Assembly: GCF_014279775.1 (NCBI RefSeq)
Contig: NZ_CP047961.1
Location: 124,001-188,000 of the forward strand
DNA from: Synechococcus sp. PROS-9-1
Lineage (GTDB): Bacteria > Cyanobacteriota > Cyanobacteriia > PCC-6307 > Cyanobiaceae
Direction: 5' to 3'
DNA length: 64,000 bases
The notes beneath the pieces were generated by a model. It ran no database searches, was not told the origin of the DNA, and worked only from the letters and a program-made list of their open reading frames with translations. Positions 10,759 through 20,930 of this stretch are shown here, one piece after another. Each line of letters starts with the position of its first letter. Positions within the stretch are counted from its first letter, which is position 1. The translations under genes and the position numbers were made by a program.

Positions 10759-12099
10759 ATGACTGAACATCCCCTCCAGGTTCAGGGTCCGAGCGTTTTA
10801 TTCCGCTACCTCTGGGGTGGGCAGCTGATTTCCAACCTCGGAACACAAACGAGTTTGTATGGAATTGGCCTGTGGCTGTTCTCCCAGTCGGGAGATTTGC
10901 TGGATTTCGGACTGGTCGCGGTTGTGGTGCAGCTGGCCCGCTTGCTTGCTCTTCCGTTGTTAATCCAGTACCTAGTCAACTGGCCACCAGGTCGACTGAT
11001 GCTGGTTTGCCACACCTCAGGCGCTTTGTGTACAGCGCTACTCGCTCTGTTGCTCTTGGGTCGATCGGCTGTCACGCTCCCTCCCCTCGCGTGGATTCTT
11101 GCGGTGCAGGGAGTAGCGGCTGTTGGAGAAGGCATTTTGGTGGTGCGGCTATCCAGCTTGATCCCGTTGCTGATTGCGGAAGAAGAGCGACTGCAACGGG
11201 CCAATGGCCTGTTCGCCACTGTGGATGGGCTTGTGATCACCGTTGCACCTTTCCTTGGCTCTTGGCTGGTGGCGGTTTGGGGTTTGGCAGGAGTATTGGC
11301 GCTGGATGGCATCACTTTTGTGTTGGCGCTGCTAGCCGTTGTGATTGCGCCTTGGCAGAGGCAGATCCAACACTTGCAGCAAGCGGTCGTTTCAGAGCGA
11401 ACACCGTGGGCGCCTAGAAGCACCATTCGGCGTGGCATGCAGCTTTGGCAGCGTTCGTGGTCGGCTCGCTCCGCTCTTCTCCTGACGGGGATAGCGGCAT
11501 TCGTTTATGCCGGTTTGGAGGTGTTGTTTCCGGCCTGGGTGTCCTTGGCCTATCCCCCGGAGCGGATGGGGGCGGTGTTGTTGGTTGGTGCGTGTGGTTA
11601 CTTGATGGGGTTTGCTGCTTGGCGCTGGAGGCTGGGTCGTTGTTGGCGCTCAGCCTTGTTGGTGGCGCTGTTGATTCAAGCCTTAATTTTGATGGGCTCC
11701 GGTTTGCAGGCGTTTGCTGATCGCGATCGAGTCTGGATGGGGGCTGTGCTGGTGTTCAGCTGCGGTTTGCCAGTGGTGATGGCAGCGCTTCATCAGGCCT
11801 GGGTGGAACTCGCACCTCGCGAGGCTTTGCCCCGTTATTTCGCGCTTCGCTATGGCTGCGAGTGGAGTACTCGTTTGGTGGCGTTTTTGGCGGTTCCTTT
11901 GTTGATTGATCGCTTGCTACGTCCAGCGATGAGCTGGTCGATTTGGCCTTTCTGGTTGATGGATGCTCTTGGTAAAGGGCCAGGACGGGAGATGGCCATC
12001 GCGATGGGGGGGTTGGGCTGGTTGATCGTGATAGCAATTTGGATCAGAAGTTACTTGTTAAGAGATCGACTTAGGTCGACTTTGGCCATGAGATCCTGA
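10759..12099 (+). CDS. MFS transporter
   Basis: A 446-residue integral membrane protein with roughly ten to twelve hydrophobic segments, resembling the enterobactin-exporter-like branch (MFS_3) of the major facilitator superfamily. The N-terminus FRYLWGGQLISNLGTQTS matches the start of that branch. It opens a run of same-direction genes, with the next glycosyltransferase only 4 bases on and then the polyketide synthase. This suggests it exports or flips the product of that locus. Substrate is inferred only. The 276-base upstream region is the most likely place for the cluster promoter. Confidence 0.85.
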   Translation: MTEHPLQVQGPSVLFRYLWGGQLISNLGTQTSLYGIGLWLFSQSGDLLDFGLVAVVVQLARLLALPLLIQYLVNWPPGRLMLVCHTSGALCTALLALLLLGRSAVTLPPLAWILAVQGVAAVGEGILVVRLSSLIPLLIAEEERLQRANGLFATVDGLVITVAPFLGSWLVAVWGLAGVLALDGITFVLALLAVVIAPWQRQIQHLQQAVVSERTPWAPRSTIRRGMQLWQRSWSARSALLLTGIAAFVYAGLEVLFPAWVSLAYPPERMGAVLLVGACGYLMGFAAWRWRLGRCWRSALLVALLIQALILMGSGLQAFADRDRVWMGAVLVFSCGLPVVMAALHQAWVELAPREALPRYFALRYGCEWSTRLVAFLAVPLLIDRLLRPAMSWSIWPFWLMDALGKGPGREMAIAMGGLGWLIVIAIWIRSYLLRDRLRSTLAMRS

Positions 12100-12103
12100 G
12101 TCA

Positions 12104-13228
12104 ATGAGGGTTTTGATTTTCACCTCTAGTGGTGGTACAGCTCACGATGCTGCGGCTTATGCCCTCGAGGCCTGGCTGCGCCGCTGGGATCCAAATGGAG
12201 AAGTTTTGGTGGAACATATTCTCGAAAAGGCAAGTTGGTTCACCCGCGGCGGTGTTGCTCTTTACAACTGGATTCAACGCCATGGCCCCTGGATGCATCA
12301 GATCTATTGGCGTTTGGTGGAGTTTGAGGATGTGACCAAGCCTGGAACTTTGCTCGCGGGTCGTTCCTATGTGATTCGGATTTTGCGGCGTTTCCAGCCT
12401 GATCTGCTGATATCCACCCATCCCCATATCAATCGAGGTCATTTTGATTTGGCTCGGCGTGTTTGTCCCGAGATGCGTTGCATCACCTGTTGCACAGAGC
12501 TTGATGGTGGTTTCGGATTCAGTCGTAATTGGTTTTCAAAGAGGGCTGAGGCTTTCTGGACGTTGACCCCTGAGGTGAGCTCTTATGCGCGCCGGCAGGG
12601 CTATCGAACGGTCCCAGCTCCGGCCTTCGGCCCCTTGTTTGATCCAGCCTTTGATGAGGAGCTCTTCCGGCCCGAGAAAGCTGCTACAGCTGATCAGTTG
12701 CCGTTATTGGTGCTGGGGGCCGGTGCCAACGGTGCAAACAACCACGTGCGCTTGCTTGAGATGTTGCTGCCCCTGGCTGGCAGGGTGCGTGTGGTTGCGT
12801 TGTGCGGTCGCCGTCAGGCTGCTTTGCATCAGCTGCGGCAGTGGGCTGAGCAGCACCCTCAGTTGTCCTTCAAGCCATTGGGTTTTCAAGGGCCTGCTGA
12901 GATGGCAAGCCTTTACAAGCAATCCTGGGCGATGGTGGCGAGACCAGGAGCGCGCACGGCCACGGAAGCCTTGGCAGCAGGCTGTGTGCTGATTTTCAAC
13001 GGCTTCGGTACGACCATGCCACAAGAGCTCTTGGCCCGTCGTTACTTCAAGGCGCGTCAGATTGATTGCTGCATTCGCAAGCCTCAGGATTTATTGAATT
13101 TGTGTCGCGGCTGGTTGGATCAACCAGAGCACTATCAGAAACTCAAAGAGCGGGTTTCGAATCATCGGCTTATTGCTGATCAGGAGGCGATTCGTTCGCT
13201 CCTGTTTGATGGATATTCGTTTGACTGA
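12104..13228 (+). CDS. MGDG synthase-like family 28 glycosyltransferase
   Basis: A 374-residue GT-B glycosyltransferase. The N-terminal half carries the MGDG-synthase-type acceptor domain (SSGGTAHDAAA near residue 8, ISTHPHINRGH near 106). The C-terminal half has the GT28 donor domain, with VLGAGANGANNH and the sugar-nucleotide block RPGARTATEALAAG. This family adds galactose or glucose to diacylglycerol or other lipid alcohols at the cytoplasmic face of a membrane. Its stop overlaps the start of the polyketide synthase by one base, implying translational coupling. A role in glycosylating the alcohol made by the PKS is inferred; housekeeping cyanobacterial MGDG synthesis uses a different enzyme (MgdA). 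Confidence 0.85.
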   Translation: MRVLIFTSSGGTAHDAAAYALEAWLRRWDPNGEVLVEHILEKASWFTRGGVALYNWIQRHGPWMHQIYWRLVEFEDVTKPGTLLAGRSYVIRILRRFQPDLLISTHPHINRGHFDLARRVCPEMRCITCCTELDGGFGFSRNWFSKRAEAFWTLTPEVSSYARRQGYRTVPAPAFGPLFDPAFDEELFRPEKAATADQLPLLVLGAGANGANNHVRLLEMLLPLAGRVRVVALCGRRQAALHQLRQWAEQHPQLSFKPLGFQGPAEMASLYKQSWAMVARPGARTATEALAAGCVLIFNGFGTTMPQELLARRYFKARQIDCCIRKPQDLLNLCRGWLDQPEHYQKLKERVSNHRLIADQEAIRSLLFDGYSFD

Positions 13229-16200
13229 TGGCATTGGATCCTTCAGGCACAATCAATAAACAGGAGCCCATTGCCGTTTTAGGTATGGGCTGCCGTTTGC
13301 CTGGTGGGGTCGAGAGCCCTGAACAGTTTTGGCAACTGCTGGCTGAAGGAAGTGAGGCGATCGGCGAGATTCCCTCAGATCGCTGGGATCTTCAGCGTCA
13401 CCATGATCCCGATCCGCGCAGGCCGTTGCACCAGCATGTCCGCCGAGCTGGATTGGTGGACGGGATCGACCAGTTCGATCCAGCCTTGTTTGGCATAAGC
13501 GGCAGGGAAGCCCAGTGCATGGACCCTCAGCAACGCCTGTTGCTTGAAGTGTGCTGGAGGGCGATGGAGGCGGGTGCCCAGCCCCTGGAGCAGTTGCGTG
13601 GACGCTCAGTGGGAGTGTTCATGGGCATTTCCAGCGCTGATTACAGCGCATTGCTCTGGGCTTCGGAAAATCAATACCTCACACCTGATAACGAACCCTT
13701 CATCCTCACCGGCAACACCGGTTGCATTGCTGCCAACAGAATTTCCTACGCCTTTGATCTCAAAGGGCCCAGCTTCACCGTGGATACGGCTTGTTCCTCG
13801 TCTCTGGTGGCTTTGCACTTGGCTTGCGAGAGCTTGAGGCGCGGTGAGTCAGAGCTTGCTCTTGCTGGAGGTGTGCAGGCCTTAATCCATCCCGGCATAC
13901 AGATGAGCTTCTGTAAGGCGGGGTTGCTGTCGCCATCAGGGCACTGCCGCAGCTTTGATGCTGAGGCGGATGGCTATGTGCGTTCCGAAGGCGCCGGTGC
14001 TGTACTCCTTAAGCCGTTGCGGGCTGCCCTGCGCGACGGTGATCCGATTGAAGCGGTGATCCGTGGCACCGCGGTGAATTCCGATGGCCGCAGTCAAGGC
14101 TTGGCTGCACCCAACAAAAAAGCTCAGATCGCGTGTGTGCAAGCCGCCTATGCCTCTGCTGGGCTGTCTCCTTCGGCAGCGCAATTCGTAGAAGCCCATG
14201 GCACAGGGACTCGCCAGGGGGATCCGATTGAACTCAGAGCCCTTGGCTCGGTGCTTGGGCAGGGGCGGCCAAGCACCGAGCCCTGCTTGCTTGGCTCGGT
14301 GAAAACCAATGTGGGGCATTCGGAAACGGCTGCAGGCATTACGGGTTTCATCAAAGCCGTGTTGTCTCTCAGGGAGCGAATGGTCCCTGAGAGCCTGCAT
14401 TATTCGCAGCCCAATCCCAGCGTGGATTTGCCTGGGCTTGGATTGAAGGTTTCAACGACGCTGCAGCCTTTTCCCAAGCCTGAGCAGGAGCTGGTGGTCA
14501 GTGTCAGCTCTTTTGGATTCGGTGGTACTAATTCTCACGCTGTGCTTAGTAGTGCTCCTCTTGAGCTTTCTCAGCCCTCTTCTACATCGTTACTAGGGCA
14601 TTCATTTCACCTGCTCTGGTTGAGCGCACGCAACGAGGAAGCACTTGACGTGCTTCGCGCGCAAATAGCGGATTGGCTCGAGGCTCAAGCAGCGTTCAGT
14701 TTGGAGGATCTTTGCGCCAGCATCCATGTGGGACGCTCCCAATTCCCCCATGCGCTGGCGTTGATTGCGAGTAGTGGTGAGGACCTGGTACGCCAGCTGC
14801 GAGGGCAAGAGCCTGCCGCTTGGACCGGTGTTGTTCCCTCGCGTGGATCTGAGGTTTTGCCAGAAACGTTGAAAGATCTGCAACAACAGACATTGTCTGA
14901 GGGCCCCGTGGGGGTTGAGCAGCTCCAGAAGCTTGTTCAAGCCTTGGCTCAAGGAGCCCAGATGGATTGGCGCGAATGGCATCAAGGTGCCTCCTGGCGT
15001 CAGCTCCGGCCGCCAGGTCATCCATTTCTGCGCTCACGCTTTTGGTGGACGCCACGGGACCAGGATCTGGAACAAGGCAAAGCCAGCCTTTGGCTTGATC
15101 ACATCGGTGTTGGCAGCAGTGTCACAACGGAACAGCCAGGGATGGCTTTTCAGAAGTTGGACCTTCCAGGAGCGTTAGAGCACTGGCAGACCGTGTTGGA
15201 TCCAGCTAACGCTCGCGACTTGCAAGATCATGCGCTTTGCGGATATCCCCTGTTCGCGGCAGCGGGCTATCTTGCCCTTGTCTTGGATTGGTTGAGCGAC
15301 CAACAACAGCCACTTGAGTGTGCTGATCTCAATCTCGATCGTCCGCTGTGGCTCAACGCTGGATCAGTGCAGCTACAGGCTGTGCGCGACGGTGATGACT
15401 TCAGCTTCCATGCCCGCACTCCCCAGGCTGAAGACGCCGGCAGCTGGCAGCTTCATGGGCAGCTCCTATTGAGCAGAGCTGCGGAACAAGCCATTCAGCC
15501 CTTGCAGGCTTTGGAGTTTGACCATGGTGCTGACCTTGATGTCGCCGATTTTTATAGCTCCTTAAAGAATTTTGGGCTGGATTACGGCAGCTGCTATCGG
15601 CCGCTTGCTGCTTTGCAAGCCAACGCCACGGGCGCCGAAGCACTGCTGCATCGTCCTGATGCTGCACCTGATCGCAGCCTGATCGATGGATGTTTTCAAC
15701 TGGTGGCTGCGGTTCTTGCGCAAACGCACTCCGATGGCCAATTGCTACTCCCTGTGGGAGTGGAACAGATGCAGATGTTGCGCTGGCCTTTGCCCGACCA
15801 GCTGCGATGCCGTTTACAGCTTCGTCCAGAAGATTTGCACAACGCAGCTGAGAGCAGTCGCGCGCATGTGACCGCTGACTTGGACCTTCTTGATCAATCT
15901 GGGGTTTTGCTCGGTGGGATCCGTGGTTTGCAGTTGAGGCGTTTGACGCGAACTCTGCTGGAGTTAATGCTCCCTGAGGACTCCTCTCGACCTGCCGGGG
16001 AACTGCTGGAGACCATTTGGCAACCTCTTGCGGCGCATGCACTGAGCGATTGGAGCCCAGGAGCTGCCGAGCCAATCACCCTGATCGCGTTGGGGGCATT
16101 GCCAGATGCCGTCTGGGAGTGGTGCCAGCAGCAGGCGATCGTGCCTTTGGAACTGGATGCTCAGGAGGATCCAAAATCCGTAACTTCAGCGCTGGTGCAA

Positions 16201-19200
16201 CAGCTGCAGGCGCTTCCCCTCAGCCAGCCGCGTCAAGTGTTGTTGTGGATGCCGGCTTTCGCCACACCTGCTGCTGGGTCAGTCCAGGCGGCAGTGCGCT
16301 CCCTGGCCCAGGACTGTTCTGCTTGGCGTTGCAGCACGATTACAGCCTCAGCCACTGCGCTGGCTGGAGGTCTCTCATCAGCGCAGTGGCAACGTCTCTT
16401 GGCTGCCACCGCCGGTGATGCTGAGCTCCGCTGGTGCGGTTCCGATTGCATTGAAACCCGCTGTTTTCAGCCGATTGATCAAGATCGGTTTCGCATGCTG
16501 TCCGATGGAAGTGGTCGACTTGAAGGGCTGGTCAAGGCGCCTTTGCCACTAGCGCGCCTTCAGCCAGGAGAGTTGGAGTTGGCGGTGGAGGCCACGGGCC
16601 TGAACTTTCGCGATGTCCTGAATGCTTTGGGGCTTCTGCACAGCCACAACCAATCCCTTGGGCTTAGGGCCAATGCTCAATTGCCATTCGGCGGGGAGGC
16701 CGTGGGGCGTGTGGTCGCTGTTGGCCCTGGCGTGGATTCCTCATTGGTGGGCCAGCGGATGCTTGCGGCTCTCACCCTGGGAAGCCTGGCAAGCCATGTG
16801 AGTTGTAGGGCAGCCCTCTGTGTGCGTTGGCCAGAAGAGTTGGATCCTGTGGTAGGGGCAAGCCTTTCAACGGCCTATCTCACGGCAGAGCATGGCCTGG
16901 AGCAGTTGGCGCAGCTTCAGGCTGGAGAAACAGTTTTGATTCATGCAGCTGCCGGTGGAGTAGGGCAGGCGGCTGTGCAGGTGGCCTTGCGATGCGGTGC
17001 TCGCATCCTGGCCACCGCCAGTGCAGCCAAACAGGCTGGATTGTTGCAGCAAGGTGTGGAGGTGGTCTTTGATTCCCGCTCCACTGCTTTCGCTGATCAG
17101 GTTCTCAAGCACACCGAAGGCCGTGGTGTTGATGTTGTCCTGAATAGCCTTAAAGGTGAGTGGGTGGATGCCAGCTTTCAGGCGCTCGCTTCAGGCGGAC
17201 GCTTTGTAGAGCTTGGCAAGCTGGAAATCTGGAGCGATCAGCAGGTACGCGAGAAACGGCCTGATGTCGGCTATTTCCGCTTTGATCTGCTGGAAGTGGC
17301 AGCGCGCGATCCACACCCCTTAAGGCAGCGATTGCTGCGGTTGGTGGCGGCGTCTCAAGACAAAACTTTGCCTGCTTTGCCGGTATCAGCCTTTGCTTTG
17401 GATCAGTGCAAGGACGCCTTCCGACGGATGGCGCAGGGAAAGCATGTGGGCAAGTTGGTGATCACCCTGCCAAGCCAAGCCCCGCCTTGTGCCATCCGTA
17501 TGGACGGCACTTATCTGGTGGTGGGTGCTTTTGGAGGGATTGGCCAACTTCTGCAGTCTTGGTTGGTGGATCGGGGTGCGCGCTCGTTGTTGTTGCTGGG
17601 GAGAAGTGTGCCCGTACCAGGGACAGAAACGGCCGAGTGTTTGGACAGCCTCCGCTCTCAAGGTGTGCAGGTTGAGGCGCTCCGATGGGACGATCTCCCT
17701 CAAGCACTCGCTGGATTACCTCAGGACCTACCACTGCGCGGTGTCTTTCATGCTGCTGGAGCCCTGCAAGATCAGCGCGTCGGTGAGATTGAACTCACCA
17801 GTATTAATAAGGTGTTTGAGGCGAAGTTGGGTCCCCAGCAGCAGCTTGACAAGCTGCAAAGGCTGCAGCCAGCTGCGTTTCAAAACCTCGATTTTCAGGT
17901 GATGTTCTCGTCAATCGCCGCGGCACTGGGTTCGCCGGGCCAGTTTGTCTATGGCGCTGCCAATGGGGCTGTTGAATCCACCTGCATCAACGCGGACTCT
18001 GATGGCGCAGTTCAGCTGGCGATTCAGTGGGGGCCTTGGGCTGGTGCTGGCATGGCTGAAGGGTTGGAGCGGCGCTTTGAGTCCGTAGGACTGCATCTCT
18101 TGGCGGAAGACGAAGCGTTGTCGGCTCTGGAGTCATTGCTGCAGCGAGGCCGTAGCGGAGTGGTGACCGTGATGGCGGCCGATTGGCCGCGGCTCGTCAG
18201 TCAGGCCTTGCCCCGACAGGCGGCCTGGTTCCGATCCCTGATTAATGAAGTAGGGGGCCGCTCAGAAGCCCAGGTGCGCGCTCAGTTGGAGGCCTTGTCA
18301 GTGGACCAGCGCAGGCCATGGATGTTGTCGACGCTCCAAGACATCCTGGCTGGAGTGATGGAAGAACCGGAAGCTCAGCTCGATTCCCGTACCAGCCTTT
18401 TTGATTTAGGGCTCGATTCGTTGATGGCAGCCGAGTTTGCTGCCGAAGTCCAGCAGGCGTTGGGATGGCGCCTAGATCTGGCTGCCCTTAGCGACGCCCC
18501 TTGCTTGGATGATCTGGCGAGCATGGCTCTCGAGCGATTGTTGCCAGACGGATCTGCAGCGGCACGGGAGGGATTGGACCTTGATCAAGAGGCGCAGCTA
18601 GAAGCCAGTTGGTCAGTGCCGGAGAGCCCACCCGTTGAGGCGCCTGGAGAACGAGTTCTGCTCACTGGCGCGAGTGGCTTCCTAGGCGCCTATCTCCTGG
18701 CAGGGCAGCTGGAGCGTTGGCCGGAGCTGCGGGTGCGTTGTCTCGTGCGAGCTTCCTCCTTGCATCAAGGATCGGAAAAGTTGGAGCGGAATCTTCGTCG
18801 TTACGGTCTGTGGAATCCGGACTGGTCGGAGCGGTTGGAGGTGGTGCTTGGAGACCTTTCCCAGCCGAAGCTGGGACTCGACCCCGATCAATTTGCGGCT
18901 CTCGGCCAGGGGGTGGGAGGCATTCTTCACAACGGTGCCCAGCTCAGCCAGATGGCCAGCTATGCCCAACTCGCTGCTGCCAATGTTGGCGGTACTCGAG
19001 AGCTGCTCCACCTAGCAACGGCCGCTTCGCCACTCCGCTTTGAGTTGATTTCAAGCGTTGCTGTCTTTGAGGCTGATGCTTATCGCGATCAGGTGATCGC
19101 TGAAGATGATGCGCTGGCCGACTGGCAGGGCATCCAACTCGGTTATTCCCAAACCAAATGGGTCACGGATCGCATGGTGGCGCGAGCAGGGGAGGCCGGA

Positions 19201-19752
19201 CTTCCCGTCACGGTGTATCGCCCACCGCTGATTGCCGGCCCCTCCAACGGACGTTTCTGGCATGAGGGCGATCTTTTGCAGCGCTTGTTGCAGGGAAGTT
19301 TGGCCCTAGGGGCATCCCCGGATCTGGCCTGGGAGCTCGATGTGGTTCCTGTGGATTACGTCGCAGATGCAGTGTCTGCGCTGGCCTGGTGTGAACCTGC
19401 CAAGGGGCGTTGTTTTCACTTGCAGCACCCTGAGCCGTTGATGCTCACCACGCTTTTGAGCCAGATCACCGATGCTCAAGGTGGTTGGAGGATCTTGCCG
19501 ATGCAGGAATGGATCGAGGCGATCGAAGCAAGCTTGGCTAATCCTCTGCAGCCCCTGCTGCCTTTCCTGCGGCAACGCTGGGGAGAGGACGGCCTAACGT
19601 ATCCGGAGCGCAACTGCAAGGGACAGCGGGCTCGACCTGGTTGTAGTTACACCACTCAGCTGTTGGCTGAACAGGGGGTCCGCTGCCCTGATTGGGACCA
19701 ATTAATTAGTCCTTGGGCATCGGCGCTGCTTCAGCAGAAGTCTTCGGTTTGA
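13228..19752 (+). CDS. iterative-type polyketide synthase KS-DH-ER-KR-ACP-TR lacking an AT domain
   Basis: A 2174-residue type I PKS. KS spans about 14-440, with Cys189 (DTACSSS), His324 (EAHGTGT) and His364 (VGHSETA) all present. Residues about 455-610 hold the flanking linkers of an acyltransferase (LWLSARNEEALD, RPPGHPFLRSRFWW), but no AT core such as GHSxG. DH spans about 630-890, with His668 and Asp820 (LIDGCFQ). A truncated structural KR is followed by ER, about 1090-1415, with HAAAGGVGQAA. Catalytic KR, about 1425-1635, has Ser1561/1562, Tyr1575 and YGAAN. ACP has Ser1731 in LGLDSLMA. The terminal thioester reductase, about 1805-2174, has LLTGASGFLGAYLL, Tyr1973 and Lys1977. One fully reducing module with reductive release predicts a saturated or partly reduced long-chain aldehyde or alcohol. 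Malonyl loading must come from a separate AT, perhaps FabD, which is not in the window. Confidence 0.93.
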   Translation: MALDPSGTINKQEPIAVLGMGCRLPGGVESPEQFWQLLAEGSEAIGEIPSDRWDLQRHHDPDPRRPLHQHVRRAGLVDGIDQFDPALFGISGREAQCMDPQQRLLLEVCWRAMEAGAQPLEQLRGRSVGVFMGISSADYSALLWASENQYLTPDNEPFILTGNTGCIAANRISYAFDLKGPSFTVDTACSSSLVALHLACESLRRGESELALAGGVQALIHPGIQMSFCKAGLLSPSGHCRSFDAEADGYVRSEGAGAVLLKPLRAALRDGDPIEAVIRGTAVNSDGRSQGLAAPNKKAQIACVQAAYASAGLSPSAAQFVEAHGTGTRQGDPIELRALGSVLGQGRPSTEPCLLGSVKTNVGHSETAAGITGFIKAVLSLRERMVPESLHYSQPNPSVDLPGLGLKVSTTLQPFPKPEQELVVSVSSFGFGGTNSHAVLSSAPLELSQPSSTSLLGHSFHLLWLSARNEEALDVLRAQIADWLEAQAAFSLEDLCASIHVGRSQFPHALALIASSGEDLVRQLRGQEPAAWTGVVPSRGSEVLPETLKDLQQQTLSEGPVGVEQLQKLVQALAQGAQMDWREWHQGASWRQLRPPGHPFLRSRFWWTPRDQDLEQGKASLWLDHIGVGSSVTTEQPGMAFQKLDLPGALEHWQTVLDPANARDLQDHALCGYPLFAAAGYLALVLDWLSDQQQPLECADLNLDRPLWLNAGSVQLQAVRDGDDFSFHARTPQAEDAGSWQLHGQLLLSRAAEQAIQPLQALEFDHGADLDVADFYSSLKNFGLDYGSCYRPLAALQANATGAEALLHRPDAAPDRSLIDGCFQLVAAVLAQTHSDGQLLLPVGVEQMQMLRWPLPDQLRCRLQLRPEDLHNAAESSRAHVTADLDLLDQSGVLLGGIRGLQLRRLTRTLLELMLPEDSSRPAGELLETIWQPLAAHALSDWSPGAAEPITLIALGALPDAVWEWCQQQAIVPLELDAQEDPKSVTSALVQQLQALPLSQPRQVLLWMPAFATPAAGSVQAAVRSLAQDCSAWRCSTITASATALAGGLSSAQWQRLLAATAGDAELRWCGSDCIETRCFQPIDQDRFRMLSDGSGRLEGLVKAPLPLARLQPGELELAVEATGLNFRDVLNALGLLHSHNQSLGLRANAQLPFGGEAVGRVVAVGPGVDSSLVGQRMLAALTLGSLASHVSCRAALCVRWPEELDPVVGASLSTAYLTAEHGLEQLAQLQAGETVLIHAAAGGVGQAAVQVALRCGARILATASAAKQAGLLQQGVEVVFDSRSTAFADQVLKHTEGRGVDVVLNSLKGEWVDASFQALASGGRFVELGKLEIWSDQQVREKRPDVGYFRFDLLEVAARDPHPLRQRLLRLVAASQDKTLPALPVSAFALDQCKDAFRRMAQGKHVGKLVITLPSQAPPCAIRMDGTYLVVGAFGGIGQLLQSWLVDRGARSLLLLGRSVPVPGTETAECLDSLRSQGVQVEALRWDDLPQALAGLPQDLPLRGVFHAAGALQDQRVGEIELTSINKVFEAKLGPQQQLDKLQRLQPAAFQNLDFQVMFSSIAAALGSPGQFVYGAANGAVESTCINADSDGAVQLAIQWGPWAGAGMAEGLERRFESVGLHLLAEDEALSALESLLQRGRSGVVTVMAADWPRLVSQALPRQAAWFRSLINEVGGRSEAQVRAQLEALSVDQRRPWMLSTLQDILAGVMEEPEAQLDSRTSLFDLGLDSLMAAEFAAEVQQALGWRLDLAALSDAPCLDDLASMALERLLPDGSAAAREGLDLDQEAQLEASWSVPESPPVEAPGERVLLTGASGFLGAYLLAGQLERWPELRVRCLVRASSLHQGSEKLERNLRRYGLWNPDWSERLEVVLGDLSQPKLGLDPDQFAALGQGVGGILHNGAQLSQMASYAQLAAANVGGTRELLHLATAASPLRFELISSVAVFEADAYRDQVIAEDDALADWQGIQLGYSQTKWVTDRMVARAGEAGLPVTVYRPPLIAGPSNGRFWHEGDLLQRLLQGSLALGASPDLAWELDVVPVDYVADAVSALAWCEPAKGRCFHLQHPEPLMLTTLLSQITDAQGGWRILPMQEWIEAIEASLANPLQPLLPFLRQRWGEDGLTYPERNCKGQRARPGCSYTTQLLAEQGVRCPDWDQLISPWASALLQQKSSV

Positions 19753-20930
19753 GCTTGCCTGCACCAGCGCTGCTCCTTGGGATGCTCTTTCTGCAGATTG
19801 TGCTGGTAGGGCTGTTTGCTTATCAACTGCGCAAGTTGCGCAGTTGCAGCACACCGTTTGCAGCGGAGCCCGAGGAGGGATGGTTGCCCTTGGAGGTGGT
19901 GCTGTGCCTGAGGGGGGCAGATAGTTGCTTGCCGCGACTGCTGCGATCTCTGGCCGGTCAGACCTACCCAGGCCCTTGGCGGCTTCAGGTGGTGGTGGAC
20001 AGTGATGCTGATCCGGCGTGGCCGTTACTCCAGCCTTGGCTGAATCGCTCAGATACTGCTTGGTCCGAGTTGCACTGCCGGACCCTTCAGCAACGTCCGA
20101 GCCAGGGCTCGCTCAAATGTGCAGCACTACGTCAGGCTTTTTCTGATCTTCACTCCGAGAGTGCTCTGGTGGTGCTGCTCGATGCTGATATTCGCTTCGC
20201 TGAAGATGGCCTGGAACGTTGTGCCCGAGCTTGCTTGAAGCCAGGGATCGGGGCGATTTCTGGCAACCGCTGGTTTGCTCCTCTCTCTCCAGGATTATCG
20301 GCATTGAATTTGAGCAGTTGGACGCGCGCGGTGTGGAATGCCGGCGCCGTGGTGTTGATGACCCTGTGGAAGATCCCTTGGGGCGGCACTCTTTGCGTTC
20401 GCCGCTCGGTGGTGGAAGCCGGCGATTGGCTTGAACTGCTTCGCCGCGGATTGTGCGAAGACACCGGCCTGTTGGGTCCGTTGCGAAGGCTGGGTTTGGA
20501 CTATCGGTTTGAACCGAATTTGATCATGGTGGATCCTGATCCTGCCCAGCCCTTGCTCCCGCTAAGCCGCTGGATCACCCGTCAGCTGCTCACCGCTCGA
20601 TTGCATCATCCGGCTTGGGGCTTGGTGGCACTGCATGGTGTTAGCAGTGCTGCACTGCTCTTGCTTGCGCTGTTGCAGGGAGATTGGGCCGCGGCGTTGA
20701 TCTATGAGCTGGGTTGTGTGGGACTGCTTTGCTGGATTGAACGATTGATGCAGCCTCAAGGAAGCCCCCATTGGCTGGGCTGGGCTGTGGGCCTTGTGCC
20801 GGGGCAGCTCGTGGATGGGGCGGCAACCTTGGCGGCTCTGCTTGTGCGCCTGATCTCTTGGCGAGGTGTTGATTACCTGGTCCGCTTCCACCCCTCTCGG
20901 GTCACGATCCTGCGAGATAGAGGGATTTAG
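19749..20930 (+). CDS. family 2 glycosyltransferase, ceramide glucosyltransferase-like
   Basis: A membrane-bound processive-type GT2 of about 393 residues. An N-terminal hydrophobic anchor (ALLLGMLFLQIVLVGLFAYQ) is followed by a GT-A domain with VVVDSDAD, VVLLDADIRF, CEDTGL and RQLLTARL. This spacing is the D,D,D,(Q/R)xxRW-like pattern of ceramide glucosyltransferase and HpnI proteins. Several C-terminal hydrophobic segments follow. I favour the TTG at 19749, which overlaps the PKS stop as TTGA, a pattern also seen at 25983 in this window. Alternatives are TTG 19713 and ATG 19782. It would transfer a sugar to a lipid acceptor, probably the PKS product (inferred). Confidence 0.82.
   Translation: MSLPAPALLLGMLFLQIVLVGLFAYQLRKLRSCSTPFAAEPEEGWLPLEVVLCLRGADSCLPRLLRSLAGQTYPGPWRLQVVVDSDADPAWPLLQPWLNRSDTAWSELHCRTLQQRPSQGSLKCAALRQAFSDLHSESALVVLLDADIRFAEDGLERCARACLKPGIGAISGNRWFAPLSPGLSALNLSSWTRAVWNAGAVVLMTLWKIPWGGTLCVRRSVVEAGDWLELLRRGLCEDTGLLGPLRRLGLDYRFEPNLIMVDPDPAQPLLPLSRWITRQLLTARLHHPAWGLVALHGVSSAALLLLALLQGDWAAALIYELGCVGLLCWIERLMQPQGSPHWLGWAVGLVPGQLVDGAATLAALLVRLISWRGVDYLVRFHPSRVTILRDRGI

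Noticed and set aside
15401-16075. 224-codon minus-strand frame inside the PKS
   Set aside because: Lies within the DH domain of the polyketide synthase, with no domain of its own.
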